From Azoarcus_F sp048158365 (GTDB lineage Bacteria; Pseudomonadota; Gammaproteobacteria; Burkholderiales; Rhodocyclaceae), in assembly GCA_048158365.1 (NCBI GenBank), contig JBLLNL010000017.1: a stretch of DNA of 37,433 nucleotides. One strand, given 5' to 3'. The first letter of the stretch is position 1. The number at the start of each line of letters is the position of its first letter. This document shows positions 17,985 through 26,612 of the stretch, piece by piece. The notes below the pieces were generated by a model. That model was not told the origin of the DNA and did no database searches. It worked only from the letters and a program-made list of their open reading frames with translations. Both the position numbers and the translations under genes were made by a program.

Positions 17985-18764
17985 TCAGGCGCCGTACTTG
18001 CGTGCCAGGGTATCGTGCAACTGCACGTATTCCTGCGACAGCTTGTGCCGCGCATCGAGATGAATCATCGGGCGCGACTGCTCGTGCGATTCCTTGATCT
18101 TCACCGAGGACGACAGGTACGGTGCGAGCACCGGCAAGCCTTCGTCGATCAGCTCCCTGACCACTTTCTGCGGCAGGCTGGCGCGCGGCTGGAACTGATT
18201 CACGACGATCCCCTCGACCTCGAGATCACGATTGTGATCGGACTTGATCTCTTCGACATTGTCGAGCAGGGAGTAGATCGCGCGACGCGAAAAATCGTCG
18301 CAATCGAATGGGATCAGGCAGCCGTTGGCGGCGATCAGTGCCGACCGCGTATAGAAGTTCAGCGCAGGCGGCGTGTCGATATAGATCAGGTCGTAGTCGT
18401 CCGCGAGTTCATCGAGCGCATCGCGCAGCTTGTAGATCTTGTAGCGTGATTCCAGCTTGCCCTGAAGATCCTCGAGGCCCGGATGAGAGGGCATGACATG
18501 CAGTCCGGGGTACGGACTCTCGACGATGAACTCGCCGGTGTCCTTGGGGTTGAGCTTGAAGTTCAGCGTCTGGTCGAAGAAGTCGGCCAGCGTGGTCTCG
18601 AGTTCGGTGCCGGGCACGCCGAGCAGGTAGTGGGTCGAGTTGCCCTGCGGGTCCAGGTCCACGACCAGTGTGCGCTTGCCGACGTGGGCGCTGATGGCGG
18701 CGAGATTGCAGGTGATCGTGGATTTGCCGACACCGCCCTTCTGATTGAACACCACTCTGCGCAT
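17985..18764 (-). CDS. Stand-alone ParA/MinD-family ATPase
   Basis: This 259-residue protein is a deviant Walker A ATPase of the ParA family, whose members position DNA or protein cargo by forming gradients on the nucleoid. The deviant Walker A motif is K9-GGVGKS-T16 with the signature lysine. Switch I is around VVDLDPQGNST (D38), and Walker B is YDLIYIDTPPAL. A conserved VEGIVVNQFQPRASLPQ follows in the C-terminal half. No ParB, SpoIIJ, Rnf or plasmid replication gene is near, so it is unlikely to be the chromosomal soj/spo0J system. From memory, a very similar solitary ParA occurs in Pseudomonas with no firm function. AAGGGG precedes the ATG. The gene is divergent from maeB. Confidence 0.85.
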   Translation of the reverse strand: MRRVVFNQKGGVGKSTITCNLAAISAHVGKRTLVVDLDPQGNSTHYLLGVPGTELETTLADFFDQTLNFKLNPKDTGEFIVESPYPGLHVMPSHPGLEDLQGKLESRYKIYKLRDALDELADDYDLIYIDTPPALNFYTRSALIAANGCLIPFDCDDFSRRAIYSLLDNVEEIKSDHNRDLEVEGIVVNQFQPRASLPQKVVRELIDEGLPVLAPYLSSSVKIKESHEQSRPMIHLDARHKLSQEYVQLHDTLARKYGA

Positions 18765-19012
18765 AGCCCCTTGTCCCCTGTAGTTTTGCGTGATTCTGCC
18801 AAAAATCCGGGTCGACTGCTTGATATCCGGTCATGACGTCCTGCGCGCGAACCCGCGGGCACCGTGTGTGCCCGCTGCGCATTGCTGCATCCAGCGCGCT
18901 GATGCGGACTCGATGCACCGGGAAGGCTGCCAATCGGGTAGGCGCTGGGATAAACTTCCACGCCTGTAGCCCGGACACCAGACAACAAGGCCGCCACTCC
19001 AAAGGGGAGAAC

Positions 19013-21313
19013 ATGGAACAGGATTTCATCACCGCCGCACTCGACTACCATCGCCTGCCGACCCGCGGCAAGATATCGGTGGTTCCGACCAAGGGTTTGA
19101 CCAATCAGCGTGATCTCGCGCTGGCCTATTCGCCGGGGGTGGCCGCCGCCTGCGACGCGATCGTCGCCGACCCGGGTCAGGCACAGGAACTGACCTCGCG
19201 GGGCAATCTGGTCGGCGTCGTGACGAACGGCACGGCGGTACTCGGGCTGGGCAACATCGGCCCGCTCGCGTCCAAGCCGGTGATGGAGGGCAAGGGCTGC
19301 CTGTTCAAGAAATTCGCGAACATCGACGTGTTCGACATCGAGCTGGCCGAGAACGACCCGGACAAGCTCATCGACATCATCGCGTCACTCGAGCCCACGC
19401 TGGGGGGCATCAATCTCGAGGACATCAAGGCGCCGGAGTGCTTCTACATCGAGCAGAAGCTGCGCGAGCGGCTGAATATTCCGGTCTTCCATGACGATCA
19501 GCACGGCACCGCGATCATTTCGGCGGCGGGGCTCATCAACGGGCTCCAGGTGGTCGGCAAGCAGATCGACCAGGTCAGGCTGGTGTGCTCCGGCGCAGGC
19601 GCGGCCGCGATCGCGTGCCTCGATGTGATGGTCGGTCTCGGCCTCAAGCGCGAGAACGTTTTCGTGTGCGACTCCAAGGGCGTGATCCGGGTGGGCCGCG
19701 ACGAGAACATGGAACCGAACAAGGCGCGTTACGCGCAGACCACCGATGCCAGCACGCTGAGCGAGGTCATCGAGGGGGCGGACGTCTTTCTCGGACTGTC
19801 CGCCGCAGGTGTGCTGAAGCCGGAAATGGTGGCCCGCATGGCGGATCGACCGCTGATCTTCGCGCTCGCGAATCCGAATCCGGAGATTCTTCCGGAGGAT
19901 GCGAAGAAGGTCCGTCCCGACTGCATCATCGCGACGGGGCGTTCCGACTATCCGAACCAGGTCAACAACGTGTTGTGTTTTCCGTTCATCTTCCGTGGCG
20001 CACTGGATGTCGGCGCGACCAAGATCACCGAGGAGATGAAGCTTGCCTGCGTGAAGGCGATCGCCGAACTCGCTCGCGCCGAACAAAGCGATATCGTCGC
20101 GTCCGCCTACAGCAGCGAGGAGTTGACCTTCGGGCCGGACTACATCATTCCCAAGCCCTTCGATCCGCGCCTGATCGTCAAGATCGCGCCGGCGGTGGCC
20201 AGGGCGGCGATGGCGTCCGGTGTCGCCACCCGGCCGATCGAGGATTTCGAAGCCTACGCCGCCAGCCTGACCAACTTCGTCTATCAGTCCGGCATCGTGA
20301 TGAAGCCGGTGTTCAACGCAGCCAAGGCGATACCGGCGGCGCAGAAGCGGGTGATCTTCGCCGAGGGTGAGGACGAACGCGTGCTGCATACGGTGCGGGT
20401 GGTCATCGACGAGGATCTCGCCCGGCCGATTCTGATCGGGCGACCGAGCGTGATCGAGATGCGCATCGCGAAGATCGGGCTCAATCTGGTCCCCGAGCGC
20501 GATTTCGATGTGGTCAATCCGGAATCGGACCCACGCTACCGTGAGCTGTGGAACGAATATTATCGACTGCTGAGCCGCGACGGTGTCACGCCGGAGATCG
20601 CCAAGGCCAAGATGCGCCGCGATACCACGCTGATTGCCTGCATGCTGCTGCGCCGCGGCGACGCCGATGCAATGGTGTGCGGCACCTTCGGCACGTATGA
20701 GTATCATCTTAAGCAGGTCGAGGACGTCATCGGTCTGGCGAAGGGCGCCAGGCTGCTGGCCGCGATGAATCTTCTGTTGCTGCCCAAGCGCATGCTGGCG
20801 ATATCGGATGCCTATGTGAACGAGAATCCGGACGCCGCAGAGGTGGCCGAGATTGCCCGGATGGCGGCCCAGGAACTCCAGCGCTTCGGTATCGAACCCC
20901 GCGTGGCCCTGCTGTCGCACTCCAACTTCGGCAGTTCGAGTTCGGCATCGGCACGCAAGATGCGGGCCGCGCGTGACATCCTGCAGGCGACGCAACCCGA
21001 GCTGATCTGTGATGGCGAGATGCATGGTGATGCGGCGCTCGATCCGGAGATTCGTGACCGCGTCCATCCGGGCTCGACGCTGTCCGAGGACGCGAACCTG
21101 TTGATCATGCCCAACGTCGACGCAGCCAACATCTCGTTCAACCTGATGAAAATCGCCAATGGCGATGGGGTCTCGGTCGGTCCCATCCTGCTCGGGGCCG
21201 CGCTGCCCGTGAACATCCTGACCCCGTCGGCGACGGTCCGCCGCCTCGTGAACATCACCGCAATCTCGGTCGTCGATGCCCATGAGCAGCGCCGCCGCGA
21301 GGCGGAGTCCTGA
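19013..21313 (+). CDS. maeB: NADP-dependent malic enzyme MaeB with phosphotransacetylase-like domain
   Basis: MaeB converts malate to pyruvate and CO2 with reduction of NADP, linking the TCA cycle to pyruvate and NADPH supply. The 766-residue product (E. coli 759) has the malic enzyme N-terminal domain with LALAYSPGVAAAC and VFHDDQHGTAI. The NAD(P)-binding domain has CSGAGAAAIACL, and ALANPNPEI follows. From about residue 430 comes a phosphotransacetylase-like domain (VIFAEGEDERVLH, LSHSNFGSSSS), which in this family is regulatory. Conservation begins at MEQDFITAALDYH, and AGGGGA precedes this ATG; the frame stays open upstream to 18833. It leads a run of four plus-strand genes. Confidence 0.95.
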   Translation: MEQDFITAALDYHRLPTRGKISVVPTKGLTNQRDLALAYSPGVAAACDAIVADPGQAQELTSRGNLVGVVTNGTAVLGLGNIGPLASKPVMEGKGCLFKKFANIDVFDIELAENDPDKLIDIIASLEPTLGGINLEDIKAPECFYIEQKLRERLNIPVFHDDQHGTAIISAAGLINGLQVVGKQIDQVRLVCSGAGAAAIACLDVMVGLGLKRENVFVCDSKGVIRVGRDENMEPNKARYAQTTDASTLSEVIEGADVFLGLSAAGVLKPEMVARMADRPLIFALANPNPEILPEDAKKVRPDCIIATGRSDYPNQVNNVLCFPFIFRGALDVGATKITEEMKLACVKAIAELARAEQSDIVASAYSSEELTFGPDYIIPKPFDPRLIVKIAPAVARAAMASGVATRPIEDFEAYAASLTNFVYQSGIVMKPVFNAAKAIPAAQKRVIFAEGEDERVLHTVRVVIDEDLARPILIGRPSVIEMRIAKIGLNLVPERDFDVVNPESDPRYRELWNEYYRLLSRDGVTPEIAKAKMRRDTTLIACMLLRRGDADAMVCGTFGTYEYHLKQVEDVIGLAKGARLLAAMNLLLLPKRMLAISDAYVNENPDAAEVAEIARMAAQELQRFGIEPRVALLSHSNFGSSSSASARKMRAARDILQATQPELICDGEMHGDAALDPEIRDRVHPGSTLSEDANLLIMPNVDAANISFNLMKIANGDGVSVGPILLGAALPVNILTPSATVRRLVNITAISVVDAHEQRRREAES

Positions 21314-21344
21314 TGTTCCCGATCCACTAACCAAGGAAGCTGAC

Positions 21345-22319
21345 ATGCCCAACGCGATTCGCATTCACCGTACCGGCGGTCCGGAAGTCCTGACCTGGGA
21401 GGCTGTCACGCTCGACCCGCCCGGTGAAGGCGAGGTCCAGCTGCGCCACGAGGCGATCGGACTGAACTACATCGACACCTATCATCGCGCCGGCATGTAC
21501 CCGCTGCAGTTGCCATCCGGCATCGGGCTCGAAGGGGCGGGCGTGGTCGAGGCGCTCGGGTCCGGGATCACCGACCTGCGCGTAGGTGACCGGGTCGCGT
21601 ACGCGGGTGGGCCGATCGGCGCATACGCCGAGGTGCGCAACATGCCGGCCGATCGGTTGCTGAAGCTGCCGCAGGCGATTTCGTCCGAGGAGGGCGCGGC
21701 GATGATGCTGCAGGGTCTGACCGCGCAGTACCTGTTGCGTCGAACCTATCGGGTGCAGCCGGGCGACACCATCCTGATCCACGCGGCGGCCGGCGGGGTG
21801 GGGTTGATCGTGTGCCAGTGGGCCAAGGCACTCGGTGCAACCGTGATCGGCACGGTCGGTTCCGACGAAAAGGCGGCATTGGCCAGTGCCCACGGTTGCG
21901 ACCATCCGATCGTCTATACCCGTGAGGACTTTACCGAGCGGGTAAAGGCGATCACGTCCGGCGCCGGTGTCGCGGTCGTCTACGATTCGATCGGCAAGGA
22001 GACCTTCATGGCCTCGCTCGACTGTCTGCGTCCGATGGGCATGATGGTCCTGTTCGGGGCTGCATCCGGCGCGGTGCCGCCGGTCGATCTCCAGGTGCTG
22101 GCGCAAAAGGGATCGCTGTTCGTGACCCGCCCGACGCTCTTTACGTACGTCGCGAAGCGCCCGGACCTCGTCGAGATGGCCGAGGACCTGTTCGGCATGG
22201 TCGAGTCCGGCAAGGTCCGGATAAACGTGAATCAGCGCTATCCGCTGCGCGAGGCGGCGCGGGCGCACGCGGATCTGGAGGCGCGCCGGACCACGGGTTC
22301 CACGATCCTGTTGCCGTGA
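21345..22319 (+). CDS. qor: NADPH:quinone oxidoreductase, zeta-crystallin type
   Basis: The product is a medium-chain dehydrogenase/reductase of the zinc-free quinone oxidoreductase branch, which reduces quinones with NADPH. The 324-residue protein starts MPNAIRIHRTGGPEVL and has the family pattern LNYIDTYHRAGMY with no zinc-ligand cysteines. Further motifs are GLEGAGVVEALG, QGLTAQYLL and the Rossmann fingerprint HAAAGGVGLIVCQWAKALG. It ends in SGKVRINVNQRYPL. AAGGAAG sits six bases before the ATG. It is 31 bases after maeB, so cotranscription is likely. The fit to E. coli Qor is good, but substrate preference cannot be read from sequence. Confidence 0.9.
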   Translation: MPNAIRIHRTGGPEVLTWEAVTLDPPGEGEVQLRHEAIGLNYIDTYHRAGMYPLQLPSGIGLEGAGVVEALGSGITDLRVGDRVAYAGGPIGAYAEVRNMPADRLLKLPQAISSEEGAAMMLQGLTAQYLLRRTYRVQPGDTILIHAAAGGVGLIVCQWAKALGATVIGTVGSDEKAALASAHGCDHPIVYTREDFTERVKAITSGAGVAVVYDSIGKETFMASLDCLRPMGMMVLFGAASGAVPPVDLQVLAQKGSLFVTRPTLFTYVAKRPDLVEMAEDLFGMVESGKVRINVNQRYPLREAARAHADLEARRTTGSTILLP

Positions 22320-22341
22320 TTTTCGCGCGGCGGACGAAAGG

Positions 22342-22725
22342 ATGAAAGTGTCGATGCCGCGCACCATGCGAGTGCTGTTCGCAGCGCTCGCGTTCTGCGC
22401 CATTGCTGCGCCGCTGCAGGCGCAACCGACCGGGCAGGGCGCACTGAGTCCGTCTCAGGCCGCCTTCGTGAGGGCGGAGAACAAGCGGGTCGAGGATTAT
22501 TTCGTCGCCCGGGTGGCCCGGATCGTGGCAGTCCGCCCCGAGCAGGTGCGTCGTGCGATGCCGGACGAGCGCCGCATCACCGTGGCGGTATCGCGCCTGA
22601 TCGCGGCGCTGGAGATGGACCTGGGGCGGCCGCTGTCGCCCGAGCAACAGGCGCTGATCCGCGAGGCGGATGAGGACCGTCTTGCGGCGCTGGCTCGCAT
22701 CCGGGGAGGCGCTTCGCAACGCTGA
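22342..22725 (+). CDS. Small exported protein of unknown function
   Basis: The function is not recognised. The 127-residue product has a clear Sec-type signal peptide: a basic start (PRTMR), a hydrophobic core (VLFAALAFCAIAA) and a likely cleavage after LQA near residue 27. The mature part is about 100 residues, charged, predicted mostly helical, with no cysteines, and ends in RGGASQR. It is probably periplasmic. Start choice is uncertain. GAAAGG abuts the first ATG, so the GTG at 22348 or the ATGs at 22354 and 22366 may be used, all keeping the signal core. It lies 22 bases after qor and 44 bases before dnaE. Confidence 0.7.
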   Translation: MKVSMPRTMRVLFAALAFCAIAAPLQAQPTGQGALSPSQAAFVRAENKRVEDYFVARVARIVAVRPEQVRRAMPDERRITVAVSRLIAALEMDLGRPLSPEQQALIREADEDRLAALARIRGGASQR

Positions 22726-22755
22726 CGCCAGCGCCTTGGGCACGGGCAAGTCGGG

Positions 22756-22761
22756 TAAAAT
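22756..22761 (+). promoter_or_regulatory. Candidate -10 box for dnaE
   Basis: TAAAAT (five of six matches) ends eight bases before the dnaE ATG, so transcription would begin at or next to the start codon. No good -35 was found at 16-18 bases, and no ribosome binding site precedes the ATG. Confidence 0.3.
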
Positions 22762-22769
22762 CGTCGCCC

Positions 22770-25700
22770 ATGAGCGCATCGCACCAGCCCCGTTTCGTCC
22801 ACCTCCGTCTCCACTCCGAATATTCGATCCAGGACGGCATCGTCCGGCTCGACCAGGCGGTCGCCGCCGCCGCCGCGGACGGCATGCCAGCGCTGGGTAT
22901 GGCGGATCTGGCCAACCTGTTCGGCATGGTCAAGTTCTACAAGCTGGCCCGTGGGCGCGGGGTCAAACCGATCGTCGGCGTCGATGCGTGGATCACGAAC
23001 GATGTCGACCGGGACAAGCCGTTCAGAGTGCTGTTGATCTGTCGCAATCGCCAGGGCTACGGCCAGCTGTGCGAGTTGCTGACGCGCGCCTATCTGGAGA
23101 ACAAGCATCGCGGGCGGGCCGAGATGCGGCGAGACTGGTTCGGCGGCGGTGCGGCATCCGGCCTGCTGTGCCTGTCGGGCGCGATGTCGGGCGACATCGG
23201 TCAGGCGATCTTCAACGGTAATCCGGATGCCGCGCGTGCGCTCGCGCACGAGTGGGCGGCGCTGTTCCCGGACGCGTTCTACATCGAATTGCAGCGCGCC
23301 GGACATCCCGGCACCGAGGCCTACATCCGGTCGGCGCTGCAACTGGCCACCGACTGTTCATTGCCGGTGGTGGCGACCCATCCGGTCCAGTTCATGAAGC
23401 CGGAGGATTTCAAGGCGCACGAGGCGCGGGTGTGCATCGCTCAGGGCTTCGTGCTGGCCGACAAGCGTCGCCCCAGGGATTTCACGCCGGAACAGTGCTT
23501 CAAGACCCAGGACGAGATGTGCGCACTGTTCGCGGACATCCCGGAGGCGCTGGAGAACGCGGTCGAGATCGCGCGCCGCTGTTCGCTGACGGTGCAACTG
23601 GGCAAGAACTTCCTGCCGCTGTTTCCGACCCCCGAGGGCATGACGCTGGACGACTTTCTGGTGGTCGAGGCGAAGCGCGGCCTCGACGAGAGGCTGCTCG
23701 AGCTGTATCCGGATGCGGCAGAGCGCGAGCGACATCGGCCCCGGTATGAAGACCGGCTCAAGTTCGAGACCGACACCATCATCCAGATGGGGTTTCCCGG
23801 TTACTTCCTGATCGTGGCCGACTTCATCATCTGGGCCAAGGAAAACGGCGTGCCGGTCGGCCCGGGGCGAGGTTCGGGCGCGGGTTCGCTGGTCGCCTAC
23901 TCCTTGCGCATCACCGATCTCGACCCGCTAGAGTATGCGCTGCTGTTCGAGCGCTTCCTGAACCCGGAGCGGGTGTCCATGCCCGACTTCGACATCGATT
24001 TCTGCCAGGACAACCGCTACCGCGTGATCGAGTATGTGCGCGATCGCTACGGCCGGGATGCGGTCAGCCAGATCGCGACTTTCGGCACGATGGCCTCCAA
24101 GGCGGTGGTGCGTGATGTCGGGCGCGTGCTGGACCTGCCGTACGGTCTATGCGACCGCTTGTCCAAGCTGGTGCCGGTAGAGGGCGCCAAGCCGGTGTCG
24201 CTGGCCAGGGCTTACGAGATGGAGCCGCAGATCGGCGAGATGATGACCGACGGCAACGACGGCGAGTCGGTGCAGGAATTGTGGTCGCTGGCCGAACCGC
24301 TGGAGGGCCTGACCCGCAACGTCGGCATGCACGCCGGCGGGGTGCTGATCGCGCCGGGCAAACTCACCGACTTCTGTCCGCTGTACCTGGCCGATGGTGA
24401 CGATGCCACCACGGTGAGCCAGTTCGACAAGGACGACGTCGAGGCGGTGGGGCTCGTGAAGTTCGACTTTCTCGGCCTGCGCAACCTCACCATCATCAAG
24501 CTCGCGCTCGATTACGTCGAACGCCTGACCGGCGAGCGCCCCGACCTCAACGCACTGCCCTTCACCGACCCGGCCGCCTACCAGATCCTGAAGAACGCGA
24601 ACACCACCGCGATCTTCCAGGTGGAATCGGACGGGATGAAGAAGCTGTTGAAGAAACTCGGTCCGGACCGCTTCGAGGACATCATCGCGGTGCTCGCGCT
24701 GTACCGTCCGGGGCCGCTCGGCTCGGGCATGGTGGACGACTTCATCCTGCGCAAGAAGGGTCAACAGGAGATCGACTATTTTCATCCTGACCTGAAGCCC
24801 AGCCTGGAGCCGACCTACGGCGTGATCGTGTACCAGGAACAGGTGATGCAGATCTCGCAGATCATCGGCGGTTATACGCTCGGTGGCGCCGACATGCTGC
24901 GCCGCGCGATGGGCAAGAAGAAGGCCGAGGAGATGGCCAAGCATCGCGAGATCATGCGTGAGGGCGCGAAGAAGCAGGGCTACGACGAAGCGCTGGCGAT
25001 GAAGCTCTTCGATCTGATGGAGAAGTTCGCCGAATACGGATTCAACAAGTCCCACACCGCGGCCTATGCGGTGGTGACCTACCACACCGCGTGGCTGAAG
25101 GCGCATCACTGCTCGGCCTTCATGGCCGCGACGATGTCGGCCGATCTGGACAATACCGACACGATCCGGATCTTCTTCGAGGATGCGAAGGCGAACGGGA
25201 TCGGCATCCTGCCGCCCGATGTGAACGAATCCGACTACCGTTTCGTCCCGGTGAGCCGCCATGCGATCCGCTACGGTCTCGGTGCGGTCAAGGGCTGCGG
25301 CGAGCCGGCGGTGAAGGCGATCCTGGCTGCACGCGAGGCCGGCGGTGCGTTTCGCGATCTGTTCGATTTCTGCGAGCGGGTCGATCGCCGCATGGTCAAC
25401 CGGCGCGTGATCGAAGCCCTGATCCGGGCCGGGGCGATGGATACGCTGCCCGGCCATGCCGGACGAGATCGGGCGCAACTGATCGCGACGGTCAGTCTGG
25501 CGATGGAGGCTGCGGAGCAACTCTCGGCCAACGCGATGCAGGGCGGCCTGTTCGACGATCTGCCGGACGCGGCGGGCGCGTCGGTCGAGTTCGTTAAGGT
25601 GCGTGCCTGGTCGGAACGAGAGCGCCTGAAGGAGGAAAAGACCGCGATCGGTTTCTTCCTGTCCGGCCATCCGTTCAACGCGTTCAAGTCCGAAGTGCGC

Positions 25701-26261
25701 CGTTTCGTGCGCCGCAGCCTCGCCGAACTCGAACCGTCACGCGAACTGGCAATGCTGGCCGGTGTCGTGATGGAGGTGCGCACCAAGGTCGGCAACCGCG
25801 GCAAGATGGCCTTCGTGCAACTGGACGACGGGACCGAAGCGCGCGAGGTCGCGGTCTATTCGGAAGTGCTGGATGCGAATCGCGGCAAGATCGTCACCGA
25901 CGATGTGCTGGTGGTCGAAGGCAGGATCAGCAACGATGAGTTCTCGGGGGGTTTGCGCATCATCGCCGACAAACTGATGACGCTGGGCGAGGCGCGCAGC
26001 CGTTTCGCGCGTGTCCTGCAATTACGCCTGAACGGCGAGGTCGGCCAGGCTGGCAGTGCGGTGGCGGCCGTCGAGAAACTGCAGGCGCTGCTGATGCCGT
26101 TCCGCGAGGGCGGCTGTCCGATCCGGGTGCGTTACCGCAACCACAACGCCGAGGCGGATCTGCCTCTCGGCGACACCTGGCGCATCCGTCCCGACGACGC
26201 GCTACTCGAGAGTCTGCGCGAGTGGCTGCCGCCGGATGGGGTGGAGGTGGTATACCACTGA
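22770..26261 (+). CDS. dnaE: DNA polymerase III alpha subunit DnaE
   Basis: DnaE is the catalytic subunit of the replicative polymerase. The 1163-residue protein (E. coli 1160) begins with the PHP domain (FVHLRLHSEYS). The palm carries the catalytic aspartates: D406 and D408 in PDFDIDF, and D566 in KFDFLGLRNLT. The fingers have GPGRGSGAGSLVAY and NVGMHAGGV. MGKKKAEEMAKHR and FAEYGFNKSHTAAYAVVTY follow. The beta-clamp-binding motif, helix-hairpin-helix, OB domain (VVMEVRTKVGNRGKMAFVQLDDGT) and tail complete the protein. No ribosome binding site is evident before the ATG. It is the last of four plus-strand genes and convergent with acyP. Confidence 0.98.
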   Translation: MSASHQPRFVHLRLHSEYSIQDGIVRLDQAVAAAAADGMPALGMADLANLFGMVKFYKLARGRGVKPIVGVDAWITNDVDRDKPFRVLLICRNRQGYGQLCELLTRAYLENKHRGRAEMRRDWFGGGAASGLLCLSGAMSGDIGQAIFNGNPDAARALAHEWAALFPDAFYIELQRAGHPGTEAYIRSALQLATDCSLPVVATHPVQFMKPEDFKAHEARVCIAQGFVLADKRRPRDFTPEQCFKTQDEMCALFADIPEALENAVEIARRCSLTVQLGKNFLPLFPTPEGMTLDDFLVVEAKRGLDERLLELYPDAAERERHRPRYEDRLKFETDTIIQMGFPGYFLIVADFIIWAKENGVPVGPGRGSGAGSLVAYSLRITDLDPLEYALLFERFLNPERVSMPDFDIDFCQDNRYRVIEYVRDRYGRDAVSQIATFGTMASKAVVRDVGRVLDLPYGLCDRLSKLVPVEGAKPVSLARAYEMEPQIGEMMTDGNDGESVQELWSLAEPLEGLTRNVGMHAGGVLIAPGKLTDFCPLYLADGDDATTVSQFDKDDVEAVGLVKFDFLGLRNLTIIKLALDYVERLTGERPDLNALPFTDPAAYQILKNANTTAIFQVESDGMKKLLKKLGPDRFEDIIAVLALYRPGPLGSGMVDDFILRKKGQQEIDYFHPDLKPSLEPTYGVIVYQEQVMQISQIIGGYTLGGADMLRRAMGKKKAEEMAKHREIMREGAKKQGYDEALAMKLFDLMEKFAEYGFNKSHTAAYAVVTYHTAWLKAHHCSAFMAATMSADLDNTDTIRIFFEDAKANGIGILPPDVNESDYRFVPVSRHAIRYGLGAVKGCGEPAVKAILAAREAGGAFRDLFDFCERVDRRMVNRRVIEALIRAGAMDTLPGHAGRDRAQLIATVSLAMEAAEQLSANAMQGGLFDDLPDAAGASVEFVKVRAWSERERLKEEKTAIGFFLSGHPFNAFKSEVRRFVRRSLAELEPSRELAMLAGVVMEVRTKVGNRGKMAFVQLDDGTEAREVAVYSEVLDANRGKIVTDDVLVVEGRISNDEFSGGLRIIADKLMTLGEARSRFARVLQLRLNGEVGQAGSAVAAVEKLQALLMPFREGGCPIRVRYRNHNAEADLPLGDTWRIRPDDALLESLREWLPPDGVEVVYH

Positions 26262-26309
26262 CCGCCATTGCCGCGGGATCGGACGGTGAGGCTTGTCGCC
26301 GCCTGTGGC

Positions 26310-26612
26310 TCAGACGTCCGGACGCAACGAGAACGGGCCCGGCGCCGGCAGGTTCGCCACCGACACCTCGACGCGGTCCACCCTGGCCGCCGGTGGCCCC
26401 TCGCGCGTCCAGTCGATGAAGGCCTCGACGGCTTCTGTCGGCCCGGAAACCAGCGCCTCGACCTCACCGCCGCTGCGGTTTCGCACCCAACCGTGGAGCC
26501 CGAGCTTCAGGGCTTCGTTCTGCGCGCTGGCGCGATACCAGACGCCCTGCACCTTGCCGTGGATCAGCAGGTGACGGGTCACCGGTTCGTCATCCTTGAT
26601 TCGGTCAGGCAT
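26310..26612 (-). CDS. acyP: Acylphosphatase
   Basis: Acylphosphatase hydrolyses small carboxyl-phosphates such as acetyl phosphate and carbamoyl phosphate. The 100-residue protein has the acylphosphatase fold signatures GKVQGVWYRAS, with catalytic R27, and GWVRNRSGG, with catalytic N45. The usual length is 90-100 residues. GGAG lies eight bases before the chosen ATG; an in-frame GTG at 26630 would add six residues. The start overlaps the sulP stop by eight bases, so the two are cotranscribed and probably coupled. A functional link between the two is not established. Confidence 0.93.
   Translation of the reverse strand: MPDRIKDDEPVTRHLLIHGKVQGVWYRASAQNEALKLGLHGWVRNRSGGEVEALVSGPTEAVEAFIDWTREGPPAARVDRVEVSVANLPAPGPFSLRPDV

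Noticed and set aside
18741..18810. Sigma-54-type promoter before parA (TTGGCA region on the minus strand)
   Set aside because: The -24 half TGGCA is present, but no TTGC element lies at the required spacing, and no sigma-70 -10 fits well either.
19385..21364. 659-codon open frame on the minus strand across maeB
   Set aside because: Antisense to MaeB over its whole length, with low-complexity Arg/His/Asp composition and no recognised motif.
24147..25670. 507-codon open frame on the minus strand across dnaE
   Set aside because: Antisense to the polymerase core, His/Arg/Leu-rich with no motif.
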